The translations under genes and the position numbers were made by a program. Positions 30,717 to 41,907 of a stretch of DNA of 64,000 bases are shown here, in pieces. The notes under the pieces are model-generated. The model was not told the origin of the DNA and made no database searches. It was given only the letters and a program-made list of their open reading frames with translations. Origin of the DNA: Pyropia yezoensis (lineage: Eukaryota; Rhodophyta; Bangiophyceae; Bangiales; Bangiaceae); the NCBI GenBank assembly GCA_009829735.1, contig CM020619.1:14499777-14563776 (forward strand). Direction: 5' to 3'. Numbering within the stretch: position 1 is the first letter of the stretch; each line of letters starts with the position of its first letter.

Positions 30717-31780
30717 GCGGCTGGTTGGAAGCTCCCACGCTGTCTGCCCCATCTCTCGTGTGTCCCGCTTGTGTTCTCGGTTGCTCTGCCACGTATTCCT
30801 TTTTGTGTATCTCTTTTGTTTCGTTTCGTGTTGTTTTTCTGCGCACGGGTTGCCCAGCCGGGCCGTTGGGCTGCCTGCCCTCTTGTTTGTGCTGTCGCGT
30901 GTGTGTGTTTTTTTGGCCTTGCGTTTTTTTTGTTTTTTTTTGGAGTCTGTTCTTGCCGCCAATTGCATGACACATTGCATGTGTACTGTACTGAACGCGA
31001 CGGTGGGCCTGGACGGCCGTTTTGCAAGCGCGCATTAATTTGCATCCAGCCCGAATCCGGTACAGTGTACTGCCGTACCCGGCGACGCGTGCCGTACCCA
31101 GCGACCCCCGCCCCAAGCAGACGCACCGCCCCCCGACAGGGACACACCGCCGCCCCCAGCAGGCACACCGCCCTCTGCCAGGGGCGCACTGCCGCCCCCC
31201 TCCGATGGCGGACAACGCCCCCGACAGCGGTACACCGCCGCCCCAAGCAGACGCACCGCGTTCATCTGTGGCCTGGCGGATCTGCTGCTCCTCGTCGTTC
31301 GCCGCCCCAGTACAGTACATATTGACTGTACTGCGATCCGCGTACTACTGTACTGCACCCCATTGACAGTTTGCCAACCTGGACCAGAGGGGCACACAAG
31401 CTCGATGGCTGGCTGCGCAAACACTTCCCTCACCTCTGCTGCGGACTTCGGCGTGGGCAGGGAGGTTGACGCCGCCGACAGGGGCAGCGGCATAGGTGCC
31501 AATGGGTAGACCAGCCCGGCACGGGGACGTGAGGGCCTGCGTGTATACATGGAATCCGACATGCCGACAGAGATCGCGAGGGTCCGCCTGTCACACCACG
31601 CTGTGTTGGAGCGGCAGTCCAGATCATCTGATGCAGGCTCTGCGACGAGGCGTTGCCCAAGAGGACAACGACAATTCGGAAAAAAAACAGACCGCCCAAT
31701 GTACACACGTTAAAAACAAACAAAAAAAGAGTGGGATGAGAAAGGGAAACAGAGACACATACACCCGAAGCTGAGGCCCC
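30717..31780. other. Convergent intergenic region with U-rich 3' elements
   Basis: It separates the convergent genes ending at 30716 and 31781. The first 240 bases are T-rich on the plus strand. The last 110 bases are A-rich on the plus strand, hence U-rich for the minus gene. Between them lie a minisatellite (31080-31262) and clustered GTAC palindromes near 30,975 and 31,308-31,355. No gene is seen. Confidence 0.5.
31080..31262. repeat. Imperfect GC-rich minisatellite
   Basis: The motif CCCCAAGCAGACGCACCGC occurs near both ends of the array (about 31,110 and 31,243). Degenerate versions lie between (CCCCCAGCAGGCACACCGC; CTGCCAGGGGCGCACTGC). The unit is roughly 30-36 bases and the copies have diverged. 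Confidence 0.6.
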
Positions 31781-34700
31781 TCAGTCGAGTGCAGTGATGT
31801 CATCCACATCTAAAGCGACCGCCATCCGCAATGCCGAGTCAGACGTCCGTCGCCGCCGAGCAACCCGTGAACTTGCGGTGCTGCTCGGGTCGCTCCCCCG
31901 GCGGCCGCTCGAGACCGTCTCGCCCGACGCGCCAGCAGACGATGTCTGCGACGGGTCACGCTCATACGTCTCGTCCAGGTCGTCCAGGTCGTCTGCTGGC
32001 CGACTGCCCGCAGACGAGGACGCCGCCGTGGAACGCCCGCCGCCACTGCGGGTGAGAATACCCCGCAAACCCGCACTGCGCTTCTTTCGCGGGTAGAGTG
32101 GCGGGTGGCCCGAGGCGGTGGAGGTGGTAGAGCGGCTCGAGCGACTAGTAAGGCTAGTGGCACTCGGCTGCGATGGCAATGAGGCGCCACTGGCCGCCCG
32201 AGCTACCGCCGCCAATCGCCGGTTGAACGCACTGCCGGTGGCCGAACTCGACCTACTCCCGCCGCTCCGCGGCTCCACAACCCGCGGGCCGCCTCCGATG
32301 CTCGAGCCAGAGCTTCGCCGGCTGGCGTCGCTCGACACGGATAGTCTGTCCCTGCGGGCGGCAGACAGGCCGCTCGTCGGACGACCATCGCGCGAGGGTG
32401 TCTCCGAAAACGTTGGAGATGATGGTGCAGAGCCCAAGTAGTCCGACACGCCGTCACCATGAGTGGAGAAGCTTGCGCCGGACTGCGGTGGCACATCATC
32501 CACCATCCCCAGTGATGCAATCTGGTCAGGCGTCAGCGCCGAGCCACCAACCTTGTAAGGGTCCGAGTAGTCAAACATGCCATTGTCAGCCGAGGCAGCC
32601 CGAGACGCGGCCGTGTTTCTCGGCTCGTCCCCGCCGGGGAGCTCCGGACCCAGTCCTGCTGAGGCCCGAGACTGAGATGAGCGGTACTCCGGCGTCCCAC
32701 CATTGCTAGACAGTGAGCTGCCGTCGCGCCGGCTGCTGCCGCGACTCGCCCGAGATGAATCGGAAGGTGTGCGAGTAATGCGGCTTGACGGCGGGCGACG
32801 GTACGTGATCGCCCCCGTCACCGAGTCTACCGAGTCGATCGAGCCACTGTCGGAAAACTCGTCATCGTCGTCAATGTCGTCCAGGATACCGCCCACCCCA
32901 TCATAGGCCGGGTCACCCATGTCCGAAAGGTCGTCCCCATGCTGCTCGTGGTACATGTCTGCCAGGTCCCTGGCGTCCGCAGAGGACATCGAGCTGAGAG
33001 CTGAAGACGTGCCCGATGACCGCGACAGAGACGAAGACAGACGTGAAGACGCGGCGGTGAAGTGGCGCACAAACCACGACACAATCCGGTGACGGTTGTG
33101 GTACATAATCTCGCCAGCAGCAAACAGGGCATACGAGCTTGCCGCCAAAATGCCCGTAATGTTGACCCAGAGAATCACAGAGGAGAGAAACTTGGCGCGC
33201 GCATCAACGGGGTTAATCGGTACCAGGTAAAAGATGATCACAGACGTGACCACTTGCAACATGCCAATCCCGAGCTGCACCAGCTGCTCGAGCACATCAT
33301 TGTAAGGCAAGAGCCACAACAGGAAGAGCAGGTTGAAGACACTGATGCCCACGACAATGGCCGCCTGCACCTCCGGGAACTGCGAAAGGGAGCCGACGAC
33401 AGCACCTTCGGCGGCCAACATCACCAGTTCAAAGAAGTAAAAGCCGTAGTACTGACCGCGGAACTTCTCAAACAGGTCCCCAAACCGTGCTTGCACTGGT
33501 GAGCGCGTGCACCACAGACCAGCAAAGCGCCGGTTCTTCCGCTCCACAAACCAGTACGTCGACGCCGGGTCTTCAACCGACCGCGTCTTCCACGACGCTT
33601 CAATGGCGCGCAGGTCCTCAGGTGTGAAGCGCCGCACGCGTGACCAACCGCCGCGCAGCACGTACCGCGAAAAGTAATTTGCCAGCCACACAGCGTTGAG
33701 GTTGGGCCGCACCTTCCACAACAGCACGTAGAGCACCACCGCTGGGTAGCAAACGCCAAACAGCAAGATAAGCGCCACCGCGGCGACCTTAATCCCGGCG
33801 CTGGTGTCGCTAGTGGTCAGCACTGAAAAGCCCCCAATGTAGACGCCCATGAAGATGATGTTGAATGCCAGGACCTCCAGGCGCGGTAGCACATTGCGAA
33901 CAATGAGGTTAACACGCTCGCGCTTGCGCGTCAGCGCCCAAAAAAGCACATGCACCCCAACGACCGAGGTTAGCAAGATGCCAATGAGCGCCATCTGGGA
34001 CACAAATAGTGACTGCACCTGGGTGCCGAGCAGGTCGTAAAAGTTCTGCACCGACTTGGTGCCCCGAGCGTAGCGCACCGCGACCGCACTGCCAGCGGCA
34101 ACGCTGCCAGCATCATCCTTGCTGAGAAAGCCGGGGATGGCCCGGAGAAAGGACACCTGCGCCTTGGCAGCCACATCAAGGTAGGGAGACGTCAGGCCCT
34201 GCGCGTTGATCTGCCCGCGGGCGGCTGTCTGCTGCACGAGGAAGAGGAGCGAGATGGGGTTGGTGCTGCCGCTCTGCGGGCCAGTGTTCGCTGCACCAGC
34301 CCCCGCTTGCGCCGCATGCGCGGCCGAGTCGGCCGACGCTACGGGCGCACTCGCCGCCGACGTCACCGAGTGCACGGTGGCAGCGGTAAGAGAGGCACCC
34401 AGAGTGGCGCCAATTTGCACCCCCGCAGCTGCCACGACGGTGGCAATCATGGATGTGAGAGCAACTACGCTAATGACACCCGTGGCCAACCACACGTGAC
34501 CGCTGCCATCGTCCATGCCCACCAGGTGGACTTCTGCGCCAAGCTCTTGGATGCCCCGACCCGATAGCAGGTACTCCTCCAGCTGCGCAAGCTTGGCGTC
34601 CTTGGTGTCACCGGGAAGAAAGAAGCTCATGCGCACCTGAACGCCACGCACTTCGCTCACCTGCTGCTCCGATTTGAAGTGGTAGTCCCCAAGCTTCCCG

Positions 34701-37183
34701 GCTTCGTGCTCCTCCTGAGCAGTGACCCCAAGGCCTTCGTTGTCGTTGCTTCCAGGCGTCATGCGCATGTCCGCAAAGAACGAGTTGTCAGCTACATACC
34801 GAGCCGCCGCCACCGACAATAGAGAACCATTGGCATACGTCTTACACCGGGAAGCCGCACCCGCCGACGCCAGCATGTCAGCAGTGACCACCGTCTGGTG
34901 AGCGGCGTAAATGGACGCGGAGTCACCGTCGAACTCGTCAAGGACAGTCGGCGGCTGCCATGCCCACGAGTCGCCAGACAGCAGCACGCCAGTCGATGCC
35001 CAACGACGAGCTTGCCAGGCCACACGGTGCCGCTCGGCCGCGGAGCGCCACGACGGCGGCACCACCGCTCGGCCAACGATCGTCCATTCAGCCATGCTAT
35101 CGCCGCCGGTGGACAGCTTGAGACGGCGGGAGGCCCACTCGGCTGTCGCTACCATCGCTGCGCGTGCAACACCCGGCGGCGTCGGAGCCGGCGAGGAGAC
35201 GACCGTCGGTGTGGCCGACGCACCACCACCGACGCCGCCTGCCCTTGCTTCCCGCGTCCGCTGCTGCTGCTTGCGCGCCCGAAGCCCCGCCGCCGTCGAC
35301 CCCGTGCGACCATCAATCACCGAAAACGAGCCCGCGTTGACGTCGAGCGCGGTGATCTTGTCCACCGGCAGCCCCACCGCGCGCGCAAAGTGCGCGCGCG
35401 CTTGGGATAGCTTGCGAAGAACATCTACCATGGGCACGTCCACCCATCCAAAGGTGAGGAAGAGCGTCAGATCCGAGTCGCCCGCGTTCTCCATCGTCCG
35501 GTAAACGGCACGGGACGGGGAGCCATTGACCAGAGACTTGAAGTGGCGGTCGTCATCGGCGCTCGAGAACTCGCCACCCGAGACTTGCGAGGTGACCTTG
35601 CCCCGCGTCGCACGGATTGCCACTTCGCCAGTACCCTGGCCGGGTTTGGCCACGAACACCATCCGCGTGTCATACGCATTCATGGGTGTCCGGAGCGCGG
35701 GGTCCTCAGGCCAGACCAGGGTCTTGCCTGCCGTTTTTACGACCAAGACCAAGCTCTGAGCGCCCACAGCAGGAAGGTTGTAGCCGACCGCAGACACCTC
35801 GTCGCCCCCATTCGCGTCCAGATCATCGGGGAGGTGGACAGATGTGAAGACGGGCGGCGCCACGGACCCAATTTTGACGTTCAGGGCCGTGGTGAAGGTC
35901 GCTGGCATTCCGTTCACCACGAACCCGTCGAGCGAAAAGTGGATGGTCAGTGACCCGCTACCCACCCGATACGGGTTAAACCGCAGACCGAGGATGGAGC
36001 CGTCGTACGAAAAGGAGATCCCGCAGGGCGGCGACGTGTTGGGCACCTCCTTCTTGGGATCAATGCCCTTGAGAAATTCTGGCTTGGGGCGCGGCGAGTA
36101 GTCGGGGTTGGCCGGCCCCCGGTGCCGGGGCGTGTACGAGTTGGCGCCCGGCCGCGAAGGCGCGACGCGACACAGCTCGGGGGACCAGTTAATCTGCCGC
36201 GCGTAGGTCTCGCGGTCAAACTCAATCACCACAGACGAGACGTTGACGGGCTCCCGCATCGAAAACGTCCTGAGGTGCGCATTGGTCTTGACGTACACAA
36301 ACTGGTTCCGCACCAGCGACTCATACGACGTCACCGCAATGGTGTTGTCATACATCACCGCCTCCGCCACATGGTCGCTGCTGCCCAGCATGCGGGAGGA
36401 GGGCGACGACAGCCGGCCGTCCTCGTCCACACCGTCGGCAAGCTCCGCCTCGGTAGCCTCCTGGGTCTCCCCGTCCCGGGTGCGAAAGACCGACAGGTCC
36501 GACTGGGTAAACACAATGCCCCCCACCGCCACGTTGAGCACAAACCCCGCCGGCCGCAGCACCGACTCGTTTGCTATCCCCTGCCGCACCGACGAGACGA
36601 GCGCGTCGATGGGGGTTGCGACCACCTCCACGGCCGTCTCGCCCACGTCACGGGACATGACCAGCCCGACCGTGACGTTGGCGACCGCATCGCCCGACGC
36701 GTCGGTCGACTGCACCACCTGCCGGTCAATGTTCGAGTCGGGCAGCAGCCGCTGGTTGGACGACCGCACCGAAAACTCATAGTCGGTCACCGCCGTGCCC
36801 GGCGGGGGTTTGAACATAAACACCGCCGACGTCTCAGCGACGCCCTCTTCGTTTTGGAGCATATCCAGCGTCGTGGAGCCCTGCACGCAGTCCCCCGACC
36901 GCGAGTCGCAAAACGTCAACCCGTCCGACACGTCAGTCGACGCCTCCTGCCGTGCCGCGTCCGCTGCAAGGTCTGCGTCGGCCGCGTCATCGCCGAGCAG
37001 CTCCTCCCGACCATCCATCCCCGACAGGTCCGCGAGGGCAACCTCTGACGCTGAGCCCGCACCCCCTCCGGTCCATAGCCCCGCTTCCGCGCCGTGACAC
37101 ACGCCCTGCAGAGAAAAGAGAAGTAACCACAATCCGATGGAGAAACAAGCGCACAACGAAGGGCGCACCAGTAGCCGGGCCAT
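31781..37183 (-). CDS. Large polytopic membrane protein, TRP/Flc-channel-like
   Basis: A single exon encodes 1,800 residues from ATG 37183. The frame is open to 37426, but this Met directly starts a signal peptide (SLCACFSIGLWLLLFSLQGV). The N-terminal 890 residues look lumenal or extracellular, with NxS/T sites and an Ig-like/IPT-type segment at about 440-540 (APPVFTSVHLPDDLDANGGD). About eight hydrophobic segments follow: one near 900, then near 1070, 1110, 1140, 1255, 1280, 1315 and 1340. The C-terminal 430 residues are cytosolic-type, Ser/Arg/Asp-rich and disordered. A signal peptide, an Ig-like lumenal domain, a helical bundle and a Ser-rich tail is the layout of fungal Flc/pkd2-type TRP-like proteins. 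This is inferred from layout only, so cation-channel activity is possible but unproven. Composition is clearly less GC-biased than neighbouring genes. Long U-rich sequence follows the stop. Confidence 0.75.
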   Translation of the reverse strand: MARLLVRPSLCACFSIGLWLLLFSLQGVCHGAEAGLWTGGGAGSASEVALADLSGMDGREELLGDDAADADLAADAARQEASTDVSDGLTFCDSRSGDCVQGSTTLDMLQNEEGVAETSAVFMFKPPPGTAVTDYEFSVRSSNQRLLPDSNIDRQVVQSTDASGDAVANVTVGLVMSRDVGETAVEVVATPIDALVSSVRQGIANESVLRPAGFVLNVAVGGIVFTQSDLSVFRTRDGETQEATEAELADGVDEDGRLSSPSSRMLGSSDHVAEAVMYDNTIAVTSYESLVRNQFVYVKTNAHLRTFSMREPVNVSSVVIEFDRETYARQINWSPELCRVAPSRPGANSYTPRHRGPANPDYSPRPKPEFLKGIDPKKEVPNTSPPCGISFSYDGSILGLRFNPYRVGSGSLTIHFSLDGFVVNGMPATFTTALNVKIGSVAPPVFTSVHLPDDLDANGGDEVSAVGYNLPAVGAQSLVLVVKTAGKTLVWPEDPALRTPMNAYDTRMVFVAKPGQGTGEVAIRATRGKVTSQVSGGEFSSADDDRHFKSLVNGSPSRAVYRTMENAGDSDLTLFLTFGWVDVPMVDVLRKLSQARAHFARAVGLPVDKITALDVNAGSFSVIDGRTGSTAAGLRARKQQQRTREARAGGVGGGASATPTVVSSPAPTPPGVARAAMVATAEWASRRLKLSTGGDSMAEWTIVGRAVVPPSWRSAAERHRVAWQARRWASTGVLLSGDSWAWQPPTVLDEFDGDSASIYAAHQTVVTADMLASAGAASRCKTYANGSLLSVAAARYVADNSFFADMRMTPGSNDNEGLGVTAQEEHEAGKLGDYHFKSEQQVSEVRGVQVRMSFFLPGDTKDAKLAQLEEYLLSGRGIQELGAEVHLVGMDDGSGHVWLATGVISVVALTSMIATVVAAAGVQIGATLGASLTAATVHSVTSAASAPVASADSAAHAAQAGAGAANTGPQSGSTNPISLLFLVQQTAARGQINAQGLTSPYLDVAAKAQVSFLRAIPGFLSKDDAGSVAAGSAVAVRYARGTKSVQNFYDLLGTQVQSLFVSQMALIGILLTSVVGVHVLFWALTRKRERVNLIVRNVLPRLEVLAFNIIFMGVYIGGFSVLTTSDTSAGIKVAAVALILLFGVCYPAVVLYVLLWKVRPNLNAVWLANYFSRYVLRGGWSRVRRFTPEDLRAIEASWKTRSVEDPASTYWFVERKNRRFAGLWCTRSPVQARFGDLFEKFRGQYYGFYFFELVMLAAEGAVVGSLSQFPEVQAAIVVGISVFNLLFLLWLLPYNDVLEQLVQLGIGMLQVVTSVIIFYLVPINPVDARAKFLSSVILWVNITGILAASSYALFAAGEIMYHNRHRIVSWFVRHFTAASSRLSSSLSRSSGTSSALSSMSSADARDLADMYHEQHGDDLSDMGDPAYDGVGGILDDIDDDDEFSDSGSIDSVDSVTGAITYRRPPSSRITRTPSDSSRASRGSSRRDGSSLSSNGGTPEYRSSQSRASAGLGPELPGGDEPRNTAASRAASADNGMFDYSDPYKVGGSALTPDQIASLGMVDDVPPQSGASFSTHGDGVSDYLGSAPSSPTFSETPSRDGRPTSGLSAARRDRLSVSSDASRRSSGSSIGGGPRVVEPRSGGSRSSSATGSAFNRRLAAVARAASGASLPSQPSATSLTSRSSRSTTSTASGHPPLYPRKKRSAGLRGILTRSGGGRSTAASSSAGSRPADDLDDLDETYERDPSQTSSAGASGETVSSGRRGSDPSSTASSRVARRRRTSDSALRMAVALDVDDITALD

Positions 37184-37787
37184 GACCACCAAATGAACAA
37201 CAGCGCATGAGTCTCCTGCTGGACACGCCCACGTCCAGCACAGGCCGGCTCGACCTGCGCGCAGCGTCGCAGCGCCCGCCCCGAGCTTTGCACGCCCCAC
37301 GGCGACATCCCCCCACAGCCGTCTCTGCCCCCACACTTCACCGGCTCCCCCACGCCGTGAAACCGCCCGCCCTCCCCGCACGGTGGCCGCCACCCCATCC
37401 ACCATCGCCGCGCGCGGCCCATGCAACGCGCCAGCCCCCTACCGCCCAACCATCCGCGATGCGGAGCGCAGGCGCCGCCCCCCGCAGCGCACGACGGGCC
37501 CCCGCCGCGCTGCTCGCGCCACCCCACTGGGGGCGCGTGGCCGCCACGCCCCAGCTCCACATCGTCTGCCCATCCACCGACAACCGCCCCCGCACCCGCA
37601 CCCCCCCGCTCCCCGCCACCATCTCCCCCCAACTCCCCCCCCACCTCTGCAAAACAATCCGTAGCACCCCTCCGCAGGTGGGGTTGTGCAAACAAGAAAC
37701 GTACACTTCGTCCCCATGGGGAAGCCAGAGCGCACTGCAGGCGCCCGCCCCAGCCCGGAAAGAGCCGCGCGTCCGCGCCGCCCGCCG

Positions 37788-37818
<31 letters not shown>

Positions 37819-39216
37819 CGCCGCCGCCGCGGCCACGACCAGCGTTGCGCCCCAGCCACCGCCGCTGCCGGCAGCGGCGGCTGCCCGCCACGCCCGTGGT
37901 CGCCGCCGCCGCCAATGCCGCCCCCGCGGGTGCGCGCCCGATACAGCTGCCGCTGGTCGTGCAAAAGCCGCGGAGGTGCTATCCCCATCGCCGCCGCGGC
38001 CGCCGCCGATATGGCCGCCGCCGCTCCCGCCGCCGCCGCTCCCGCCGCCGCCCCCTTCCCTCATGGCGTCATCCGCCAGCGGCCGCGACGGCGGCGCCCG
38101 CCGCACGCGCAACGGCCGCTCACGCCCACCCCCCCCCGCGAGGCCCCCGGCGGTCCGCATCCACGGGGGCGGGCGGGGCGGCGGGTCGGGCGCACCCCCC
38201 CCCCCGCCCCCCCCCCCCCCCCACCGCACCGCCCCACGGCGGCGGCGGCGGCGGCGCGTCCCCTCCCCCCCCCCCGTGACACCTGGCGCCGCGGGTGGTG
38301 GTGGCGATGGTGGTGGTGGAGGTGGAGGTGGAGGTGGTGATGGCCGCCGACCCCGCGGGCGCGCGCGCTCGTGGGGGGCCGCTCCCCCTCCGGCGTGCGT
38401 GCCAACCACCCGCCCCCCCCCGCGCAGGTCGGCGTCGTGCGGTCACGGGGGCGCGGGCAAGCGCGGCGGAGCGCCGCACCCCCCCCCCCTCCCTCCCCCC
38501 CCCGCAAAAACGCTCCCCAGGTGCAAGGACACCCGACCAGGTGTCCCACGCGCCCGTCCACGGCAGCGGCCGCGGGGCAAGAGCGCACGCGTCGCCGTCG
38601 TCGTCGGCCCCACCGTCCCGTCGCGTCGGACGTGTCCCCGCTGCTGCTGCGCGCACGCGCGTGCCGGGGGGGTGTGCGCGGCGGCGGCGGCGGTGGTGGC
38701 GGCGGCGGTGGCGGTAGCGGCGGCGTCAAACGCGTCCGCGCCGCGTGTGCGCGCCCCTCACAAACCTGTGCTCTCCCCCCTCCCGCCCCCGCGCCCCGCT
38801 CCCCCCCCACCCCCTCCTGACGCCCGCGTAGCAACGCCAACGTGGCGGAGCGTTGCGTGGCAGCCGGTAGGGGCCCCGCCCGACGCACCGCCGCGGTGTC
38901 CAACCCCAACGCCCGCCGCACGCCCCCCCCCACCACACCACCGCCCCACCCCCCCGACCCCGCGCACACCGCCACCACACCCAGGCAGAGGGCACGCGCG
39001 CGAGTGGCGGCGCGGCCGCCAGGCCGCCGCGCGCGCGCGCGTGGCTGGGCGCGGCCAAGCGGAGCGCCGTGGCTGGCGGCCGGCGGCGGCGGGGTGCTTC
39101 CGTCCCCACCCCACCCCGAGCGGGCCCGCTCCCCACCCACCCCCACTCCCCCCCCCCCCCGCGCGACCCCCCCCGGCCCCCGGGACGGCGGCGGGCGGAA
39201 AAGCGGCCGGGGGGGT

Positions 39217-39250
<34 letters not shown>

Positions 39251-41613
39251 GGGGAGGGGAGGGGGAAGGGGAGGAGGGGCGGCGCGCCCACGAGCGTTGC
39301 GCCGCCCCCCGCGCACCGCCCGCGTGGAGCCGCCACCAGGCCGGCCCGCGTCGTGGCGGCGGGATTTGACTCACCCCACGCCACGCACGCGCCGTGGGAG
39401 GTGGGCGCAGGGGGGGGGGGGCGGGGGGTACGACGGCGGCGGCAGCCGTTCCACGAGAAGAGCGAAAACGAGAGGGGGAACCGGGCACAGGCAGTGCCGC
39501 CCACACGCCAACCCCCGGAGGGGGTCGGGACCCCCCAGCTGAGCGCGCACCCCAGGTGCGGGGAGCGCGACTCGGCGGGCGGCGACCACACAAGGCCGCT
39601 GAGGGGACACGGGGGGTGCAACGCTCCACGTCCCGCAGCCGTTTACACAGCTGGCGCGAGGGAGAAGGACGGGGGCAGGGCCCCTAGACGGCGGGGGGCC
39701 AATGCCAAGCAGGCCTCCTAAGCTGTTTGATCACGTCGTCGCTGGGGCCGTCCCCGTCGTGGCGGCCTGTTGCAGCGGGGGGGAAGGAGCGCACACGCAC
39801 CCGCCACGCGCGCCTGTCTGCACCGCCCGGCTTCCGCCCCCCCCTCCCGACGTAGGCCAGGGACTGGCACGCCATCGACTGGACCTGCAGCGCTTGGGCG
39901 CTGGCCAATCAGGTGGAGCTATACACCCCCTTGAGGGGTGCCAGCCGCCCAAGACATACAGTATGTACCCACAAAGCGGGCAAGAGCGTCTCGTGGTGTA
40001 ATGATGTTTGTCGCTCACGCTCAAGATCCGAGCGCCCGAGATGCACACTCGAGTGCGTGCAAAATACACGCCGCGGGGGTTGTGTGGGAGGGAGGGGTTT
40101 CCTCCTCCCCCCCTCGTATTTGGCGGCGGTTGGGAGTGGGGCGCGCCCTCCCGCTGGGGCGGAGAGTGGTGGCAGTGGCAGTGTGCTCGTCCCTGGGCCG
40201 GGATGCCGCCCTGTTGGGCTGGCAGGTGTCAAGCCGTCACCCTGGGGTGGGGTGCTGCCTGGAAGGGGGAGGGCAGTGGAGAGAAGCGGGAAGAAAAATC
40301 AACGACTGGGGATGGCACACCCCCACACACCTCCACCACCACCCCCACAGTGGGCCACGGCCCCACTGCTACGGTCAGCTGCACTGTGCGCAACCCAACT
40401 GCGACATTAGGAAAATGGGTGCCTTCCACTCTCGAGGTCGCTGGTCCGCGTGGGGAGTGCACAGGACGTGGCAGTCGAGGTGTTTTCGTCTTTGGATCCG
40501 CGTGCGCTGTACCATACATTCATGCACCATCCGAATAGCCCATTCGTATTTTGCGTACAAAACAGTGTAGTTGAATGGACTTTTCACGAACTTCTCACGA
40601 GAAGTTCATAGTGTAAGCAGCACCTTCCCTCGTGAGCCCACTCACCCCCGTCCTCCTCCTCTCGCCCCGCCCCGGTTGCCTGGCTTCCTGTCCGGCATCC
40701 TCTTCCCGGCTGCTCTCCTCCAGCAGACGCGCCCACGGCGCTGCGCCGCGCGCGCCAGTGTGGGCGCTGCCCGTTTGGGCCTTTTCCTACCGAGCGGCGG
40801 TCGGCCAGCGCCGCGCCGTCTGCCACCGGGAGCGGCGCGCCGGCCCGTCCGTCACCGCGGTCGGCCCGTCACGACCGTCACCACCGCCGCCTCCACCGCC
40901 ACCGCCACCGCCACGGCAGCCGCCGCCACCGCCGCTGTGATCATCATGAGCGCGGCGCGTGTGTGCGAAGGAATCCTGGGTGCAAGGGGAGGATGAAAGC
41001 GCTGTGTCTGGGAGGCGCCATCCGGGGGGGGGGAGCCCCGCCATCCGCGCGGCGGGCGCCTCCTCGGCAGGCGGGGGCGGAGCCCCCGCGGTCCGCCCGC
41101 CCCTCCCCCCCCCCGCGTGTCACACTGGCCGCGTGCGAGCAGGGGGGCTCCCCTCACGACGCCAAGGCCACGTCGTCGCCTAACACGCTGGCGGCGGGGA
41201 AACGTCCCGTTTGGGGGGACCGACGGGACCCGCGCTGGCCGCTCCGCGGGGCTGTTGCCGGAAGGAGGTTGACAAGGCGGGAGGGGGGGGCGGAGCGCGG
41301 GCGCGGGGCGGTCGGTGGCGGGGCACTACCTGCGGCGCCCGCGCACCCCTGCCTGCGCCCACCCCCTCCCCACCCTTGCTAGCAGGCGACGGCCGTAGCT
41401 ACGGTGACGGCGACTGGCGCCGCCTTGTAGCCCGCCACGCCGCTCACCCCCCCCCCCCGCCCCCAGTTGACGGGCCACCCATCGCTTGGCCGCCCCCCCC
41501 CCCCCCCCCCTTGCATCCCACCTCGCCGTCGCGGCGCGGTCGTTGCCGCCACCGCCCCCCGCCGCCACCGTCGCGGGCACCCCGCCAGTCGCGGGCACCC
41601 TCCCTCCCGCGCC
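37184..41613. other. 4.4-kb low-complexity intergenic region, no gene supported
   Basis: It lies between divergent genes. It is dense in C and G runs with GGC/CCG triplet repeats, so overlapping long frames occur on both strands without any motif; I judge them spurious. A balanced-composition patch at 39,900-40,620 contains TTGAGGGGTG, GCATACAGTATG-like palindromes and CACGAACTTCTCACGAGAAGTTC, an inverted repeat near 40,586-40,610. The patch probably includes regulatory DNA. Confidence 0.45.
39217..39249. repeat. 33-base G homopolymer
   Basis: An uninterrupted run of G directly follows GGGGGT, in intergenic sequence. Confidence 0.9.
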
Positions 41614-41853
41614 ATGGCCACCACCGCCCCCCCGCTGGCGGTGCTGGGCGGCAATGGGCAAACCGCCGGAAGTGGCGGCGGCGCCTGCGGCGGCAGCGGC
41701 AGCCGCGCGGGGCGAGCGGCGGCCAAGGCGGGCGCCCCCGCGCGGCTGTCCCTCTACCCAGACGGTGCCGACGGGGCCTCCTCCCCTCGCGACGTCGGCG
41801 GCGGCGGCTCACCCACTACCCCGGCAGCGTCCGTGGCAGACGGCCGCTGGGGG

Positions 41854-41907
<54 letters not shown>

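Noticed and set aside
31080-31262. Repeat array as a CRISPR
   Set aside because: Units are adjacent and diverged, with no constant repeat plus unique spacers, and the DNA is eukaryotic.
37421-39721. 766-codon plus frame and the overlapping minus frames
   Set aside because: Composed of Pro/Arg/Ala runs from C homopolymers, no motif in any frame; in DNA this GC-rich long frames arise by chance.
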